The notes under the pieces are model-generated. The model saw nothing but the letters and a program-made list of their open reading frames with translations, made no database searches and was not told the origin of the DNA. DNA of 64,000 nt from Candidatus Brevifilum fermentans (GTDB lineage Bacteria > Chloroflexota > Anaerolineae > Anaerolineales > Villigracilaceae). Shown here in pieces: positions 10,994 through 18,929 of the stretch. The position numbers and the translations under genes were made by a program. The number at the start of each line of letters is the position of its first letter. Positions within the stretch are counted from its first letter, which is position 1. The DNA lies in NCBI GenBank assembly GCA_945877125.1, contig CAMCQT010000005.1, positions 18,602 through 82,601 on the forward strand, written 5' to 3'.

Positions 10994-11869
10994 TTAAGGG
11001 GCATCGGTAATTAGTATGGACTGGATCAGCGCATCCAAATTTATCAATGAAGGAGTAAAAGCATTGGAGTCGGTGACGTTTAGCTTTTGCTTTACCAATT
11101 CAAAATGCTGGGTTGTATTCTCAAAATTTTCCCAGTTAAAAGGCACACCGTCAGCGGGCAAAGGCGTGTCGGGGTTTCCGTCTGGCGAAAGAAAGACTGC
11201 GTTGATCGGCAAAATAGCCGAGACATAATATACCCCGTCGTTTGTTATTCCTTGAAATGTATAAAACAGACTGTGGTTATTTACCGGGTAGGGAGCCTGT
11301 GCATATTGTGTCAAGAAACGAATTCCCGTTCCGCTTTGAAATGCCAGAGATTGTTCATTCGAGTGAAAGACCTGTCCGGCATTGAAGGTAGGCAGGAAGG
11401 GGAGATATTCTGGCATGGATTGGCTTGGAGTATTTATGATTGTTCTGAGTTTATCAACCGTATCTGCCACATCTTTATTCATTTGAATGTACTCATCAAC
11501 AGGGTACACGTAGACTGCTGGTTCATGAAAAGTGTTCGCCAGAGCATAATTCTGGATTAAATATTTATTGTAGGTTGGGGCAATCTCCCACCACGGCATG
11601 TCTTCAGATGGGGGAACTGCATCAATTGTCTCGGCTTGCGCGCCATTGCCAATTCCTGTTGGAATCACAAATGAAACATTGTTAATTGCGATGGTGGTTC
11701 CGCTCGCTTCGTATGACGTTTGTGTGGCTGGCGCAGCCGCTGTCAGCGCCTGAAAAGTTGCGGCGACAATTGTTTCCACACCGGGCTGTGCCGGTGCGGC
11801 TGGGGCAATTAATCCGCAAGCCAGAGTTGCAAACAATATTCCGATCAATCCCAAAAATTTATTTTTCAT
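10994..11869 (-). CDS. Putative lipoprotein, unknown function
   Basis: A 291-aa predicted lipoprotein with lipobox FATLACG (Cys 18), followed by an Ala/Pro-rich stretch. The start is ATG 11869, set by GGAGG 6 bases upstream; the longer frame reads into the previous gene. The ATG overlaps the TGA of the FAH-family gene (ATGA), so its ribosome site lies inside that gene. The mature part has no repeats or recognised catalytic motif; phrases such as YLPFLPTFNAGQVFHSNEQSLAF suggest a compact extracellular domain. I do not recognise the family. Confidence 0.7.
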   Translation of the reverse strand: MKNKFLGLIGILFATLACGLIAPAAPAQPGVETIVAATFQALTAAAPATQTSYEASGTTIAINNVSFVIPTGIGNGAQAETIDAVPPSEDMPWWEIAPTYNKYLIQNYALANTFHEPAVYVYPVDEYIQMNKDVADTVDKLRTIINTPSQSMPEYLPFLPTFNAGQVFHSNEQSLAFQSGTGIRFLTQYAQAPYPVNNHSLFYTFQGITNDGVYYVSAILPINAVFLSPDGNPDTPLPADGVPFNWENFENTTQHFELVKQKLNVTDSNAFTPSLINLDALIQSILITDAP

Positions 11870-12540
11870 ATCTTTCCTCCGATGATATTTTTCAGGACTC
11901 CAATTCGTTCGATTTCCAACTCCACTACATCGCCGACTTTCAGCCAAGGATCTTGCGTCTTGGTCAATTCCAACGTCACGATAACTGGTCCTAAAGACGA
12001 AGCAAAGTCTTTCCCCTTGGCAGGACCCAAACCTAGTTTCATCTCAATCTGCTGAACGTCCCGTGCTGACCAGTCGTTGAAGATGATGTAACCAAAGATA
12101 TGTTCATGTGCATTTTCAGGCTTGATATTAATGCCTGCCTTGCCAATGACCACGGCAACCTCAAGTTCAAAGTCTAATGCATTAGTGTAATGTGGATATG
12201 GAATTTCGTCACCTGACCCAAAAATACTATGCGGATTGGTGTAGTAAAAAACAGGGAACTTGTACCAAGCCTCTGGCACATCACGTCCGCGATTTTGGCT
12301 GGCGGTCTTTATGTGCTGTTCAAAAGCGTACGCATCGCGCAGGGACGTTGGCTGAAGCGGCGTGTGGAATTTCACCTCGTCTATTGCATAGGATTCTTTG
12401 GATGCGCGGCTTGCGGATTTTTGCGCCCCAGTTTCGATGACGGCTTGCATATCTGCGAAAGGCAACGGGTAGACTCTGCGATTTGAAACAAGAACAGGCT
12501 GAGGCGAGGTGTGAGGCGTGCTGATGGTAGCGAATATCAT
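11866..12540 (-). CDS. Fumarylacetoacetate hydrolase-family protein with apparent internal deletion
   Basis: FAH-family enzymes cleave C-C bonds or isomerise/decarboxylate acylpyruvate-like compounds using a divalent metal. Visible family elements are NALDFELEVAVVIGK (acidic metal ligands), FNDWSARDVQ, KGKDFASSLGPVIVT and the terminal GDVVELEIERIGVLKN. The region between LGPVIVT and GDVVELEIE normally spans some 80-90 residues and contains the PGDVI-G-GT core strand; here only about 13 residues join them. The 224-aa frame therefore looks like an in-frame deletion, and activity is doubtful. It is first in a four-gene minus-strand run. The start at 12540 has no strong Shine-Dalgarno. Confidence 0.75.
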   Translation of the reverse strand: MIFATISTPHTSPQPVLVSNRRVYPLPFADMQAVIETGAQKSASRASKESYAIDEVKFHTPLQPTSLRDAYAFEQHIKTASQNRGRDVPEAWYKFPVFYYTNPHSIFGSGDEIPYPHYTNALDFELEVAVVIGKAGINIKPENAHEHIFGYIIFNDWSARDVQQIEMKLGLGPAKGKDFASSLGPVIVTLELTKTQDPWLKVGDVVELEIERIGVLKNIIGGKI

Positions 12541-12701
12541 ATGGGGCGGTAATAATTAGAATAAGCAAGTAACCGTTGCTGTGTGGCGAACCAATTCTTG
12601 ATGAGAATGAGAAATAGAACGTTAAGAACTGAAAAGATGGGAAGCCCCACCGCATTCGTTATTATCTTATAATCTATTGCTGTTGAAATCTATTATTCTC
12701 C

Positions 12702-12795
12702 AATAGACGTTATCGGAATTAGGCAATTGACTTATAAAATAGCCTTGAAAATAGCGAATTTTCATACCAAAACCTTATTACCGATAACGTCTAAT
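12702..12795. repeat. Inverted-repeat element (possible MITE) in the 12541-12831 gap
   Basis: AATAGACGTTATCGG (12702-12716) and CCGATAACGTCTAAT (12781-12795) are inverted at 14 of 15 positions, enclosing about 64 bases of AT-rich DNA with no gene. It sits at the left edge of an AT-rich two-gene insert. Nothing else was seen in this gap. Confidence 0.65.
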
Positions 12796-12831
12796 ATATA
12801 ATCTGATAAAATTAGTCTTATCCTTGAGACA

Positions 12832-13947
12832 ATGCAGGTAAAAATGACGCAAAAACAAATCATTCTTAAAGTCGAAGGGCATGACCCAATTGCACAGCAG
12901 CTAATGAAGTATGGGCTTACTCCCATAAAATTTGGCATTTTGGTCCTGTTGTTGAATATCTTTGTGGATTCAATTTTGGGCGTGACATTTGGCGTTTTTT
13001 TATCGAATGGCGAAAACCCCGGCATTCTTCAGGATTTAACCGCGATGAGTTTTGACTTTTTCATAACACCTCTTATTTGCGGGGCTTACTTGTGGAGTGC
13101 TCTCGCATCAGATAAATTACTCAATGACATTCAAGAAAAAGGAATAATCAAATCGATAAAAAATGCAAATGACTCTATAAACGAAATCAATATACAATAC
13201 CGACGATATCATTTTTTATTTCTGGCAATTTTGTTTAGTTCTATCTTTGCAACTGCGCAGGTCGCTGCGTATATGGGGTGGGTTCCCTGGAGAACCTTTA
13301 GCGGTTATTTATACATATATCCGCCTATGAGTTTTGCGAGAATGCCATTTTGGTTTTTTACATTTTACAGTATTGCATATAGCATTTTCAATATCAGTAT
13401 TACATCATCGATTTTGGGGAGTATTTTTAAAAGACCAAACAATATCAATATAAATCTTTTGCACCCAGACAAATGTGGAGGCTTAAGCATAATGGGTAAT
13501 TATGCCAGTAAAACTGGGTATGTCATTATACCTATTGGGTTGTTTGCTTCAGTTTCGGCAATTCTTGAAATCCAGCAAGGTAATTTTAGTACTGCGTATC
13601 CGATTCACTTATTTATTCTTGTATACATTTTATTAGCCCCAATTGTTTTTGCATTGCCAGTTTGGGAGGCGCACAAGGCAATGTCTACAAAAAAGTGTGC
13701 CGAATTATTAAAGATATCTGATCGATTCCAGAACAAATATGCAAAAATTTTAACATCTAGTACATTAATTTGGAAACAATCTGATTTGGAAGATACCCAA
13801 AAACTGCACCAATTTGTATCAGAAAAATATCCTAATTGGCCATTCAATCTTGGAAACTTACAAAGGTTTGTATTTACAATAATAAGCCCATTAATACCAA
13901 TTGCAATATCAATCTTGACAGATGTCTTATTAAAAGCACTTATTTAG
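12832..13947 (+). CDS. Polytopic membrane protein, unknown function
   Basis: A 371-aa protein with about six to seven hydrophobic segments (near residues 32-55, 70-90, 125-147, 170-195, 220-240, 255-280 and 345-365) and a soluble stretch at 285-340. Base composition is clearly more AT-rich than its neighbours, suggesting transfer. The motif HPDKCGGLSIMGNYASKTG (about residue 205) is a cytoplasmic or periplasmic loop. The start may instead be ATG 12844, four codons in. Its last 8 bases overlap the convergent glycosidase gene. I recognise no family. Confidence 0.65.
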   Translation: MQVKMTQKQIILKVEGHDPIAQQLMKYGLTPIKFGILVLLLNIFVDSILGVTFGVFLSNGENPGILQDLTAMSFDFFITPLICGAYLWSALASDKLLNDIQEKGIIKSIKNANDSINEINIQYRRYHFLFLAILFSSIFATAQVAAYMGWVPWRTFSGYLYIYPPMSFARMPFWFFTFYSIAYSIFNISITSSILGSIFKRPNNININLLHPDKCGGLSIMGNYASKTGYVIIPIGLFASVSAILEIQQGNFSTAYPIHLFILVYILLAPIVFALPVWEAHKAMSTKKCAELLKISDRFQNKYAKILTSSTLIWKQSDLEDTQKLHQFVSEKYPNWPFNLGNLQRFVFTIISPLIPIAISILTDVLLKALI

Positions 13948-14899
13948 AATAGACTTTCCCAGTTGCCTGACCAATTTTCTCATTTCCTATAAGCCATCCG
14001 TTTCGCGCATTAAAATACATAACCAAATTATTTCCTCTGATACGTACGTCAGAGGCGTATACATGGCTTCTTTTCCATCCGACACTAGGTTTAATTATTG
14101 GGTCAGAGGTAAATAATTTCCATACGATTCCTTCGTCTGACACTAACATTCTAATGGCAGACCCACTATGCATTTCTTTATGATCCCAATAAATTCCGTT
14201 TTGAAAGCCAACATAGCCGTCATCAAATTTGATTACTTTTATTGAGCCTGCACCTAAATTTTGATATGGATCGTCTACTGAAGGTGTTATCAACGGAGCA
14301 TCAAAAGAAATGTACGGGCCTAAAATATTATCACTTACCGCATAACCAATATATTTCGGTTCAGAGAATTTGCAGTCATTAAGATAAACCAGTCCGCCAC
14401 TGTAGTAAAGCCTAAATGATCCTTTGTGCTGAATAATGCATGGATTGCTAATTGAACCAAGTTTTGTCCCTTCTTTGTGCCATGGAAGATATGGTTCCAA
14501 AATAGTTTTAGGATTAGACCAGTTTATCAAGTCTTTAGATGAAACCAATTCGATTCGAGAATGATATTGGGGGAAATAATTTATTAGCCTTTCGTATACT
14601 ATATAATACATTTCTTCAAAGCGAAATACATATGGTCGTAATCCTGAACGAGAAACTATTTTTTTTATTCGCGACCATTCTATACCGTCATGTGATATGA
14701 AGTGAACAATACTAGATATGGCGCATCCCCAGAGTGGGACATGAGCAAATAAATGCCATGTACCATCATGAGTTTGCTCAGGAGGAAGAAAAGTAGGGTC
14801 AGCTATAACAGGTGAAGGGAAAGGGGGGTAGATTATTGGGTTATGTGAATATTCTTTCCATTTTGTCGGTAAATTATCAAATCTCATTATGTTTTGCAC
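13940..14899 (-). CDS. Five-bladed beta-propeller glycosidase-like protein (GH43/GH32/GH130-type)
   Basis: A 319-aa soluble protein with the repeating blade pattern of beta-propeller glycosidases: NPIIYPP, ADPTFLP (a likely catalytic-Asp blade), VHFISHDGIEWSRI, RPYVFRFEEMYYIVYE, LVSSKDLINWSNP, GSFRLYYSGGL and YAVSDNILGPY. The 'SxDLxNW' and 'SDDGxxW' blades are typical of GH43, GH32/68 and GH130. The exact family and substrate cannot be assigned by eye. There is no signal peptide, so it would act in the cytoplasm, perhaps as a phosphorylase. It is AT-rich like its convergent neighbour. An internal ATG at 14887 is an alternative start. Confidence 0.65.
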   Translation of the reverse strand: MQNIMRFDNLPTKWKEYSHNPIIYPPFPSPVIADPTFLPPEQTHDGTWHLFAHVPLWGCAISSIVHFISHDGIEWSRIKKIVSRSGLRPYVFRFEEMYYIVYERLINYFPQYHSRIELVSSKDLINWSNPKTILEPYLPWHKEGTKLGSISNPCIIQHKGSFRLYYSGGLVYLNDCKFSEPKYIGYAVSDNILGPYISFDAPLITPSVDDPYQNLGAGSIKVIKFDDGYVGFQNGIYWDHKEMHSGSAIRMLVSDEGIVWKLFTSDPIIKPSVGWKRSHVYASDVRIRGNNLVMYFNARNGWLIGNEKIGQATGKVYSK

Positions 14900-14997
14900 A
14901 TCCTATTTAGAATGCGGCGATTATATCATTTAGGACTTACTTAGAAACCGTGATGAGAAATAATTCTATTTCATAAAATTTATATTTTGAGTTGTGT

Positions 14998-15099
14998 TTA
15001 TGGTTTGGGATGTGCGGCAAAGAATTCCCATATCAATTGTGAGGCAGAAATGCTTTGAGTTGGCTGGTCTGCATCTGCCCGCCCGGCTTCACCGCCAGA
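14998..15099 (-). pseudogene. Severed C-terminal 33 codons of the esterase gene
   Basis: Directly after the TAG at 15100-15102 the same frame continues as SGGEAGRADADQ, then QLIWEFFAAHPKP and a TAA at 14998. This matches the expected tail of LpqC/PHB-depolymerase-type esterases, where the catalytic His is followed by TWPGG and an FFxxHP end. Confidence 0.7.
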
Positions 15100-15945
15100 C
15101 TAGGTGTGACCTCCGCCGATGACTGAGTACAACTCCACAGATGTGGAAGCCGTGCATCCCGTCCAGGCTTCGTGCTGGATGTCATCAAAAGAATTCGTTT
15201 GCGGTTGAGATGTGCATTGATTAAACGAAGTCCAGAATCCAATGGAATCTTGCACCGAAGCGAAGTCTACATTCACCAGAGATTCTGGACCCAACCCGCC
15301 TTCGTAGGGAATGTGCTGGTCGCCTGTGCCGTGAAACTCAATGACCGAGATCGGCTGTGAAGGCGTGCAAGATGCCAGGTTGAGCGTCCCCGCCACAGGT
15401 GCGACAGCGGCGAAAACATCCGCAGTTTCACAAGCCAGCCTATGGGAAAGAATCCCGCCATTGGACATGCCTGCGGCGTAGATGCGCTTTGAGTCAATAT
15501 TTGCCAGCGATTGCAGGTCAGTTACGATGGCTCGCACAAAGTCAACGTCATCCACGTTTTTCTGCTGTGCATATCCGCAGCAATCACCACCGTTCCATGT
15601 CAGAAGTTTGTCGTCACTCAGGCGGCTTGTCCCATTCGGATATGCCACGAGAAACCCGTTCTGGTCAGCTACTTTGTTAAACCCACTCATGCGGATTGCA
15701 CTCTCCGCATTGCCTGTTCCGCCGTGAAAAACAAACACCAGTGCAACAGGTTCGCTCCAGTTGACAGAGGCGGGCACGTACAAAATATAACTCCGCTCGC
15801 GCCCACCATGTGTCAACGTGCGACCCATCTCACCCGTAGGCAGCGATGTCTCAGATGCGGGGGCAGGGGCGCTGGTTCGCGCACAAGCTAACACAGAAAG
15901 AAGAAGCACGCAGAGAATTGCAAATAATTTATGGGGCTTTGTCAT
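15100..15945 (-). CDS. PHB depolymerase/LpqC-like esterase lipoprotein, cut by in-frame TAG
   Basis: An alpha/beta-hydrolase of the polyhydroxybutyrate depolymerase/feruloyl-esterase-like group, predicted to be a lipoprotein (LSVLACA, Cys 21). The oxyanion region is VFVFHGGTGNAES, the nucleophile GMSNGG (Ser about 160), the acid in FHGTGDQHIPYEGG and the His in VIGGGHT. The frame stops one codon after that His, where TGG (Trp of HTWPGG) would be expected; here it is TAG. The remaining 33 codons are intact downstream, so the gene is either recently broken, polymorphic, or misread in the assembly. The truncated product keeps the triad but loses the last helix. Confidence 0.8.
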   Translation of the reverse strand: MTKPHKLFAILCVLLLSVLACARTSAPAPASETSLPTGEMGRTLTHGGRERSYILYVPASVNWSEPVALVFVFHGGTGNAESAIRMSGFNKVADQNGFLVAYPNGTSRLSDDKLLTWNGGDCCGYAQQKNVDDVDFVRAIVTDLQSLANIDSKRIYAAGMSNGGILSHRLACETADVFAAVAPVAGTLNLASCTPSQPISVIEFHGTGDQHIPYEGGLGPESLVNVDFASVQDSIGFWTSFNQCTSQPQTNSFDDIQHEAWTGCTASTSVELYSVIGGGHT

Positions 15946-16021
15946 TTTTACTCCTCAAGTTATGAAGGGATTGTATTTGGTTTTGGTTAGCCCTTTATTA
16001 CGCAGAGGTAAATGACTTGTA

Positions 16022-16050
16022 AAAAATGATGCTCATTCCAGCATCATCAT
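16022..16050 (-). terminator. Terminator of the ybaK-phosphatase operon
   Basis: On the minus strand ATGATGCT pairs with AGCATCAT around a GGAATG loop and is followed by six T. It lies about 20 bases past the phosphatase stop at 16071. Confidence 0.8.
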
Positions 16051-16070
16051 TTACGTTCACATCTTTTGTG

Positions 16071-16520
16071 TTACGACTGTTTCATCAAACTTTTTTTCAT
16101 GAAATTTTCCCAAACGGGATATTCGGCAGGGTTCCATATTTTTCGTAAATCTCTGAGCGCGTTTTCTTCTGCCCAGCCAAGGCGATTGACTCGATACAGC
16201 ATGATGAAACCCGTAGCACGAAAATTCGCCTGGCAATGGACAAGTATTTTTTGGTGTTTGTGTCTGTCCATGATATTCATGAACTCGGTCAGATTCTTCA
16301 TTTCCGGGTTATCCCAATCCACCTGAATCTCATAGTAGGCGATGTCTTGCGCCTCGACCAAATCCTTCTCGTTGGGCATCCAGCCTTCTGATTTGGACGT
16401 TGCGAGGTTGATCACAACCTGCACACCGTTCTCAGCAATGGATGGAATCTGCTCGGCGGTGGGCATACCGCTGCTAAACAGCCTGTCACTTAATTTTAGA
16501 AAGTTGTAAATGTTTTCCAT
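16071..16520 (-). CDS. Dual-specificity/tyrosine phosphatase-like protein with CX4R loop
   Basis: A 149-aa cytoplasmic protein of the small cysteine-phosphatase type. FLKLSDRLFSSGMPTAEQI opens the fold, as in DUF442-like phosphatases. The P-loop reads VHCQANFRATG, i.e. H-C-x4-R, one residue shorter than the canonical H-C-x5-R. The general-acid region may be VDWDNPE. I recall a family of bacterial 'HCAANMRAS'-type proteins with the same spacing, so this is probably a family trait, not damage. The ATG overlaps the upstream ybaK stop by one base (TAATG), indicating coupling. Confidence 0.7.
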   Translation of the reverse strand: MENIYNFLKLSDRLFSSGMPTAEQIPSIAENGVQVVINLATSKSEGWMPNEKDLVEAQDIAYYEIQVDWDNPEMKNLTEFMNIMDRHKHQKILVHCQANFRATGFIMLYRVNRLGWAEENALRDLRKIWNPAEYPVWENFMKKSLMKQS

Positions 16521-16996
16521 TATTTCACCTGTACTATTTTTCCATCGGTCATCTTTTGCAAGTCTGAGGTCTTCAATTCAAAAATGGCATTGGGTGTTCC
16601 CGCCGCCGCCCAGATGGTTGGATACGGCAGGAAATCTTCATCGAGATACGTTTCCATTTTTTCTGGATGACCGATGGGAGGCACGCCGCCGATGGCAAAC
16701 CCTGTAACGGTTCGCACGAAATCGGCATCGGCGCGGCTAATGGATTCTCCCGCATACCCGCTGATGCGTTTCTCATCCACGCGATTTGCGCCGCTGGTTA
16801 AAACCAAGATCGGCTTACCGCTGGTCTTGCCGCGGAAAATAAGCGACTTGACGATCTGTCCCAGTTCACAGCCTGCGCGGTCTGCCGCCTCCTGCGCCGT
16901 GCGCGTGGATTCGGCGTGCTCGATCACGCTATATTCATAGCCAAGAGCGTTTAATAAATTTTGTATCTTTTGAGCAGATGGGGAAAGTTGGTTCAT
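16520..16996 (-). CDS. ybaK: YbaK/ProX-type aminoacyl-tRNA deacylase
   Basis: A 158-aa protein of the YbaK/INS superfamily, which removes mischarged amino acids from tRNA (for example Cys-tRNA-Pro). Recognisable elements are ARTAQEAADRAGCELGQIVKSLIF-like segments (TRTAQEA, QIVKSLIFRG), the conserved Lys in IVKSL, the glycine-rich AIGGVPPIGHP and the terminal NAIFELKTSDL. The start is ATG 16996; the longer frame overlaps the divergent methyltransferase and has no homologous sequence. Only 21 bases separate its start from the divergent gene. The precise editing substrate is not readable. Confidence 0.85.
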   Translation of the reverse strand: MNQLSPSAQKIQNLLNALGYEYSVIEHAESTRTAQEAADRAGCELGQIVKSLIFRGKTSGKPILVLTSGANRVDEKRISGYAGESISRADADFVRTVTGFAIGGVPPIGHPEKMETYLDEDFLPYPTIWAAAGTPNAIFELKTSDLQKMTDGKIVQVK

Positions 16997-17017
16997 GCCA
17001 CATATTATAATTGTTGC

Positions 17018-17716
17018 ATGCCTACACAAGAAGAAATCTACAAAACCGAAGGGGACAAATACGAGGCGTTGATTGCCCGTGAAGACTATCAAGGAAATAT
17101 CATGCGTGCATTGCATGAGATCACTTCTCTGGAAAACCGTGTTGTTTATGATCTTGGGGCGGGCACGGGGCGTTTGGCTTGCCTGCTCGCGCCGCATGTT
17201 TCATCTGTCCATGCTTTTGATATTTCTGAAGAAATGCTGCGCGTCTGTCGTGAGAAATTCGTCGCCAGCGGATCAACCAACTGGCAGGTGGATGTCGCCG
17301 ATCACCGTCAATTGCCAGTGGAGGATACCTCCGCAGACCTTGTTGTCTCTGGCTGGAGCTTGAGCTATCTCGCAGTCTGGAATCCTGGATCAGCGCGGGA
17401 GGAATTGGAAAAATGGCTGGGCGAAATGAAACGCGTCTTACGACCGAACAGTTACATTGTCCTATTTGAATCGCTGGGCACGGGCAATGAGTCGCCGATT
17501 CAATTGGAGCATCTCAAGGATTTTTATCCGTGGCTTGACGAGGTTGGTTTCCAACACAACTGGATCCGCACAGATTACAAATTTGATTCTCTCGATGAAG
17601 CAGAGTTTCTATCCCGCTTTTTCTTTGGCGACGAGTTGGGCAACAAAGTGAAGGAAAATAAATGGGTGATTTTGCCTGAGTGTACGGGCGTGTGGTGGAG
17701 GGAAATGAAAGGATGA
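17018..17716 (+). CDS. SAM-dependent class I methyltransferase
   Basis: A 232-aa Rossmann-fold methyltransferase. Motif I is VVYDLGAGTGRLACLLA (about residue 45), followed by the acidic VHAFDISEEMLRVCRE, an aromatic loop VDVADHRQLPVEDTSADLVVSGWSLSYL and KRVLRPNSYIVLFE. It resembles small UbiE/Methyltransf_11-type enzymes; the substrate is unknown. The start is ATG 17018, since the upstream in-frame start at 16961 lies inside ybaK. The 21-base spacer to ybaK contains ATATTATAATTG, so transcripts may be leaderless or nearly so. Confidence 0.8.
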   Translation: MPTQEEIYKTEGDKYEALIAREDYQGNIMRALHEITSLENRVVYDLGAGTGRLACLLAPHVSSVHAFDISEEMLRVCREKFVASGSTNWQVDVADHRQLPVEDTSADLVVSGWSLSYLAVWNPGSAREELEKWLGEMKRVLRPNSYIVLFESLGTGNESPIQLEHLKDFYPWLDEVGFQHNWIRTDYKFDSLDEAEFLSRFFFGDELGNKVKENKWVILPECTGVWWREMKG

Positions 17717-17736
17717 AATATGAAGGATGAAGGATG

Positions 17737-17770
17737 AAAAAAAGACTGCCCTGCTGGACGGTCTTTTTTT
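17737..17770. terminator. Terminator between convergent methyltransferase and membrane-protein genes
   Basis: An A-run, then GACTGCC / GGACGGTC with one mismatch, then seven T. The flanking runs on both sides suit bidirectional use. Confidence 0.75.
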
Positions 17771-17779
17771 CATAAAAAT

Positions 17780-18340
17780 CTATTCCTGTATCTTGAATTT
17801 ATTTTTGGTTGCCATAATTATCCCGATCAAAATTAATAAAATACTTGTGCCTGCGAAGAACCATTTGATTGTGGATATTAAAGTGAGAATCCATGCGAGC
17901 GCTGTGGGTTGTGACGGAAATACGGAAAGCAGGATTACGATGACGATGTTTTCAAGCAGGTCAAAGAACCACGCGCCCAGCGGCATGATGTTGAATTTTC
18001 GCATGGGACTGGTTGACGCAAATCCGCGCTGGAAGAGCCATGAGATCAGCAAGCCAAAGAAAAATAAATATACAATGGGATAAATAATATCCACTGTCAG
18101 TTCCACGCCACGGTAGAACGGGCGACCATACTCACCGTATTCATTGATCATGCCAAAGATTTTCGTGGGGCTTGCAAAGAGCATCAAGTCAAGCGGCTGA
18201 ACTCCGCCTTTGTCTCCTTGCATCATGGCTTGAACAAGTGGCAGGAGAAAACCTGAGAAAAAAGCATCGAGCAAAAACAGGATAAAAATAAGCCAGCCTT
18301 TATTCCATTGATAAAACCGTTTTGAAATATTTTTGAACAT
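17780..18340 (-). CDS. Membrane protein, unknown function
   Basis: A 186-aa protein with about four hydrophobic segments (near residues 16-38, 82-103, 118-140 and 148-178). Short conserved-looking phrases are DAFFSGFLLPLVQAMMQ, PLGAWFFDLLENIVIV and the basic C-terminus MATKNKFKIQE. GGAGG lies 6 bases before the ATG at 18340. No family is recognised. It reads away from the NUDIX gene start by a short gap on the same strand and may be cotranscribed with it. Confidence 0.65.
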   Translation of the reverse strand: MFKNISKRFYQWNKGWLIFILFLLDAFFSGFLLPLVQAMMQGDKGGVQPLDLMLFASPTKIFGMINEYGEYGRPFYRGVELTVDIIYPIVYLFFFGLLISWLFQRGFASTSPMRKFNIMPLGAWFFDLLENIVIVILLSVFPSQPTALAWILTLISTIKWFFAGTSILLILIGIIMATKNKFKIQE

Positions 18341-18380
18341 ATTGCCTCCATAATAAAGTTTCCAAACTTAAGATTGATCT

Positions 18381-18845
18381 TTATTTGATCAGCGCCTCTC
18401 CGCCAAGCAGGGCATCTTCTACCCGTTGTTTATGTTGACCGTGCATCGGCAGGAAATCCATTTCTTGCAGAGAGTAATATCCGAAGTTTGTGGTTTCGTT
18501 GCTCAATCCCAGTTCGCCTTCGATGATTTCGGCTTCAAAACTTAGGACAATGAAGAAGGCTTTATTTCCATCGGGATAGATAACCAGTTGGTCAGGATTG
18601 CTGTACACACCGATCAAGCGGGTTGCACATACTTTCAAGCCAGTTTCCTCCCACACTTCGCGTTCACACGCCTGAGCCGCGCTCTCGCCTGATTCCATGC
18701 CGCCGCCGGGCAGGCACCAGCGTCCGTTATCTGCACGCTGGGTGAGTAATACTTTTTCGCGGTTTGTGTCAAAGATCGTAGCACTGCACCCTACGCGTAA
18801 CTTGCCTTCTTTTCCGAGTTTGGGGCCAAATAATACTTGTGACAT
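18381..18845 (-). CDS. NUDIX hydrolase
   Basis: A 154-aa enzyme hydrolysing nucleoside-diphosphate-linked compounds. The Nudix box G-x5-E-x7-REUxEExGU is complete in GGGMESGESAAQACEREVWEETGL. The preceding KVLLTQRADNGRWCLPGG is typical of MutT/ADP-ribose-pyrophosphatase-like members; the substrate cannot be inferred. The start is ATG 18845 (MSQVLFGPK); the longer frame adds 21 residues with no homologous look. The start region is divergent from a lipoprotein gene at 18930. Confidence 0.85.
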   Translation of the reverse strand: MSQVLFGPKLGKEGKLRVGCSATIFDTNREKVLLTQRADNGRWCLPGGGMESGESAAQACEREVWEETGLKVCATRLIGVYSNPDQLVIYPDGNKAFFIVLSFEAEIIEGELGLSNETTNFGYYSLQEMDFLPMHGQHKQRVEDALLGGEALIK

Positions 18846-18929
18846 AAATAGATTCCTTTTTATTTTTTTTATTCCAAAAAATTGTTTACAGTATAATGCC
18901 GTTACCACTTTATATTTATAGGAGCAAAA

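Noticed and set aside
15100..15102. Pyrrolysine or other amber recoding in the esterase.
   Set aside because: No PYLIS-like element or pyl genes seen; a TGG-to-TAG change is simpler.
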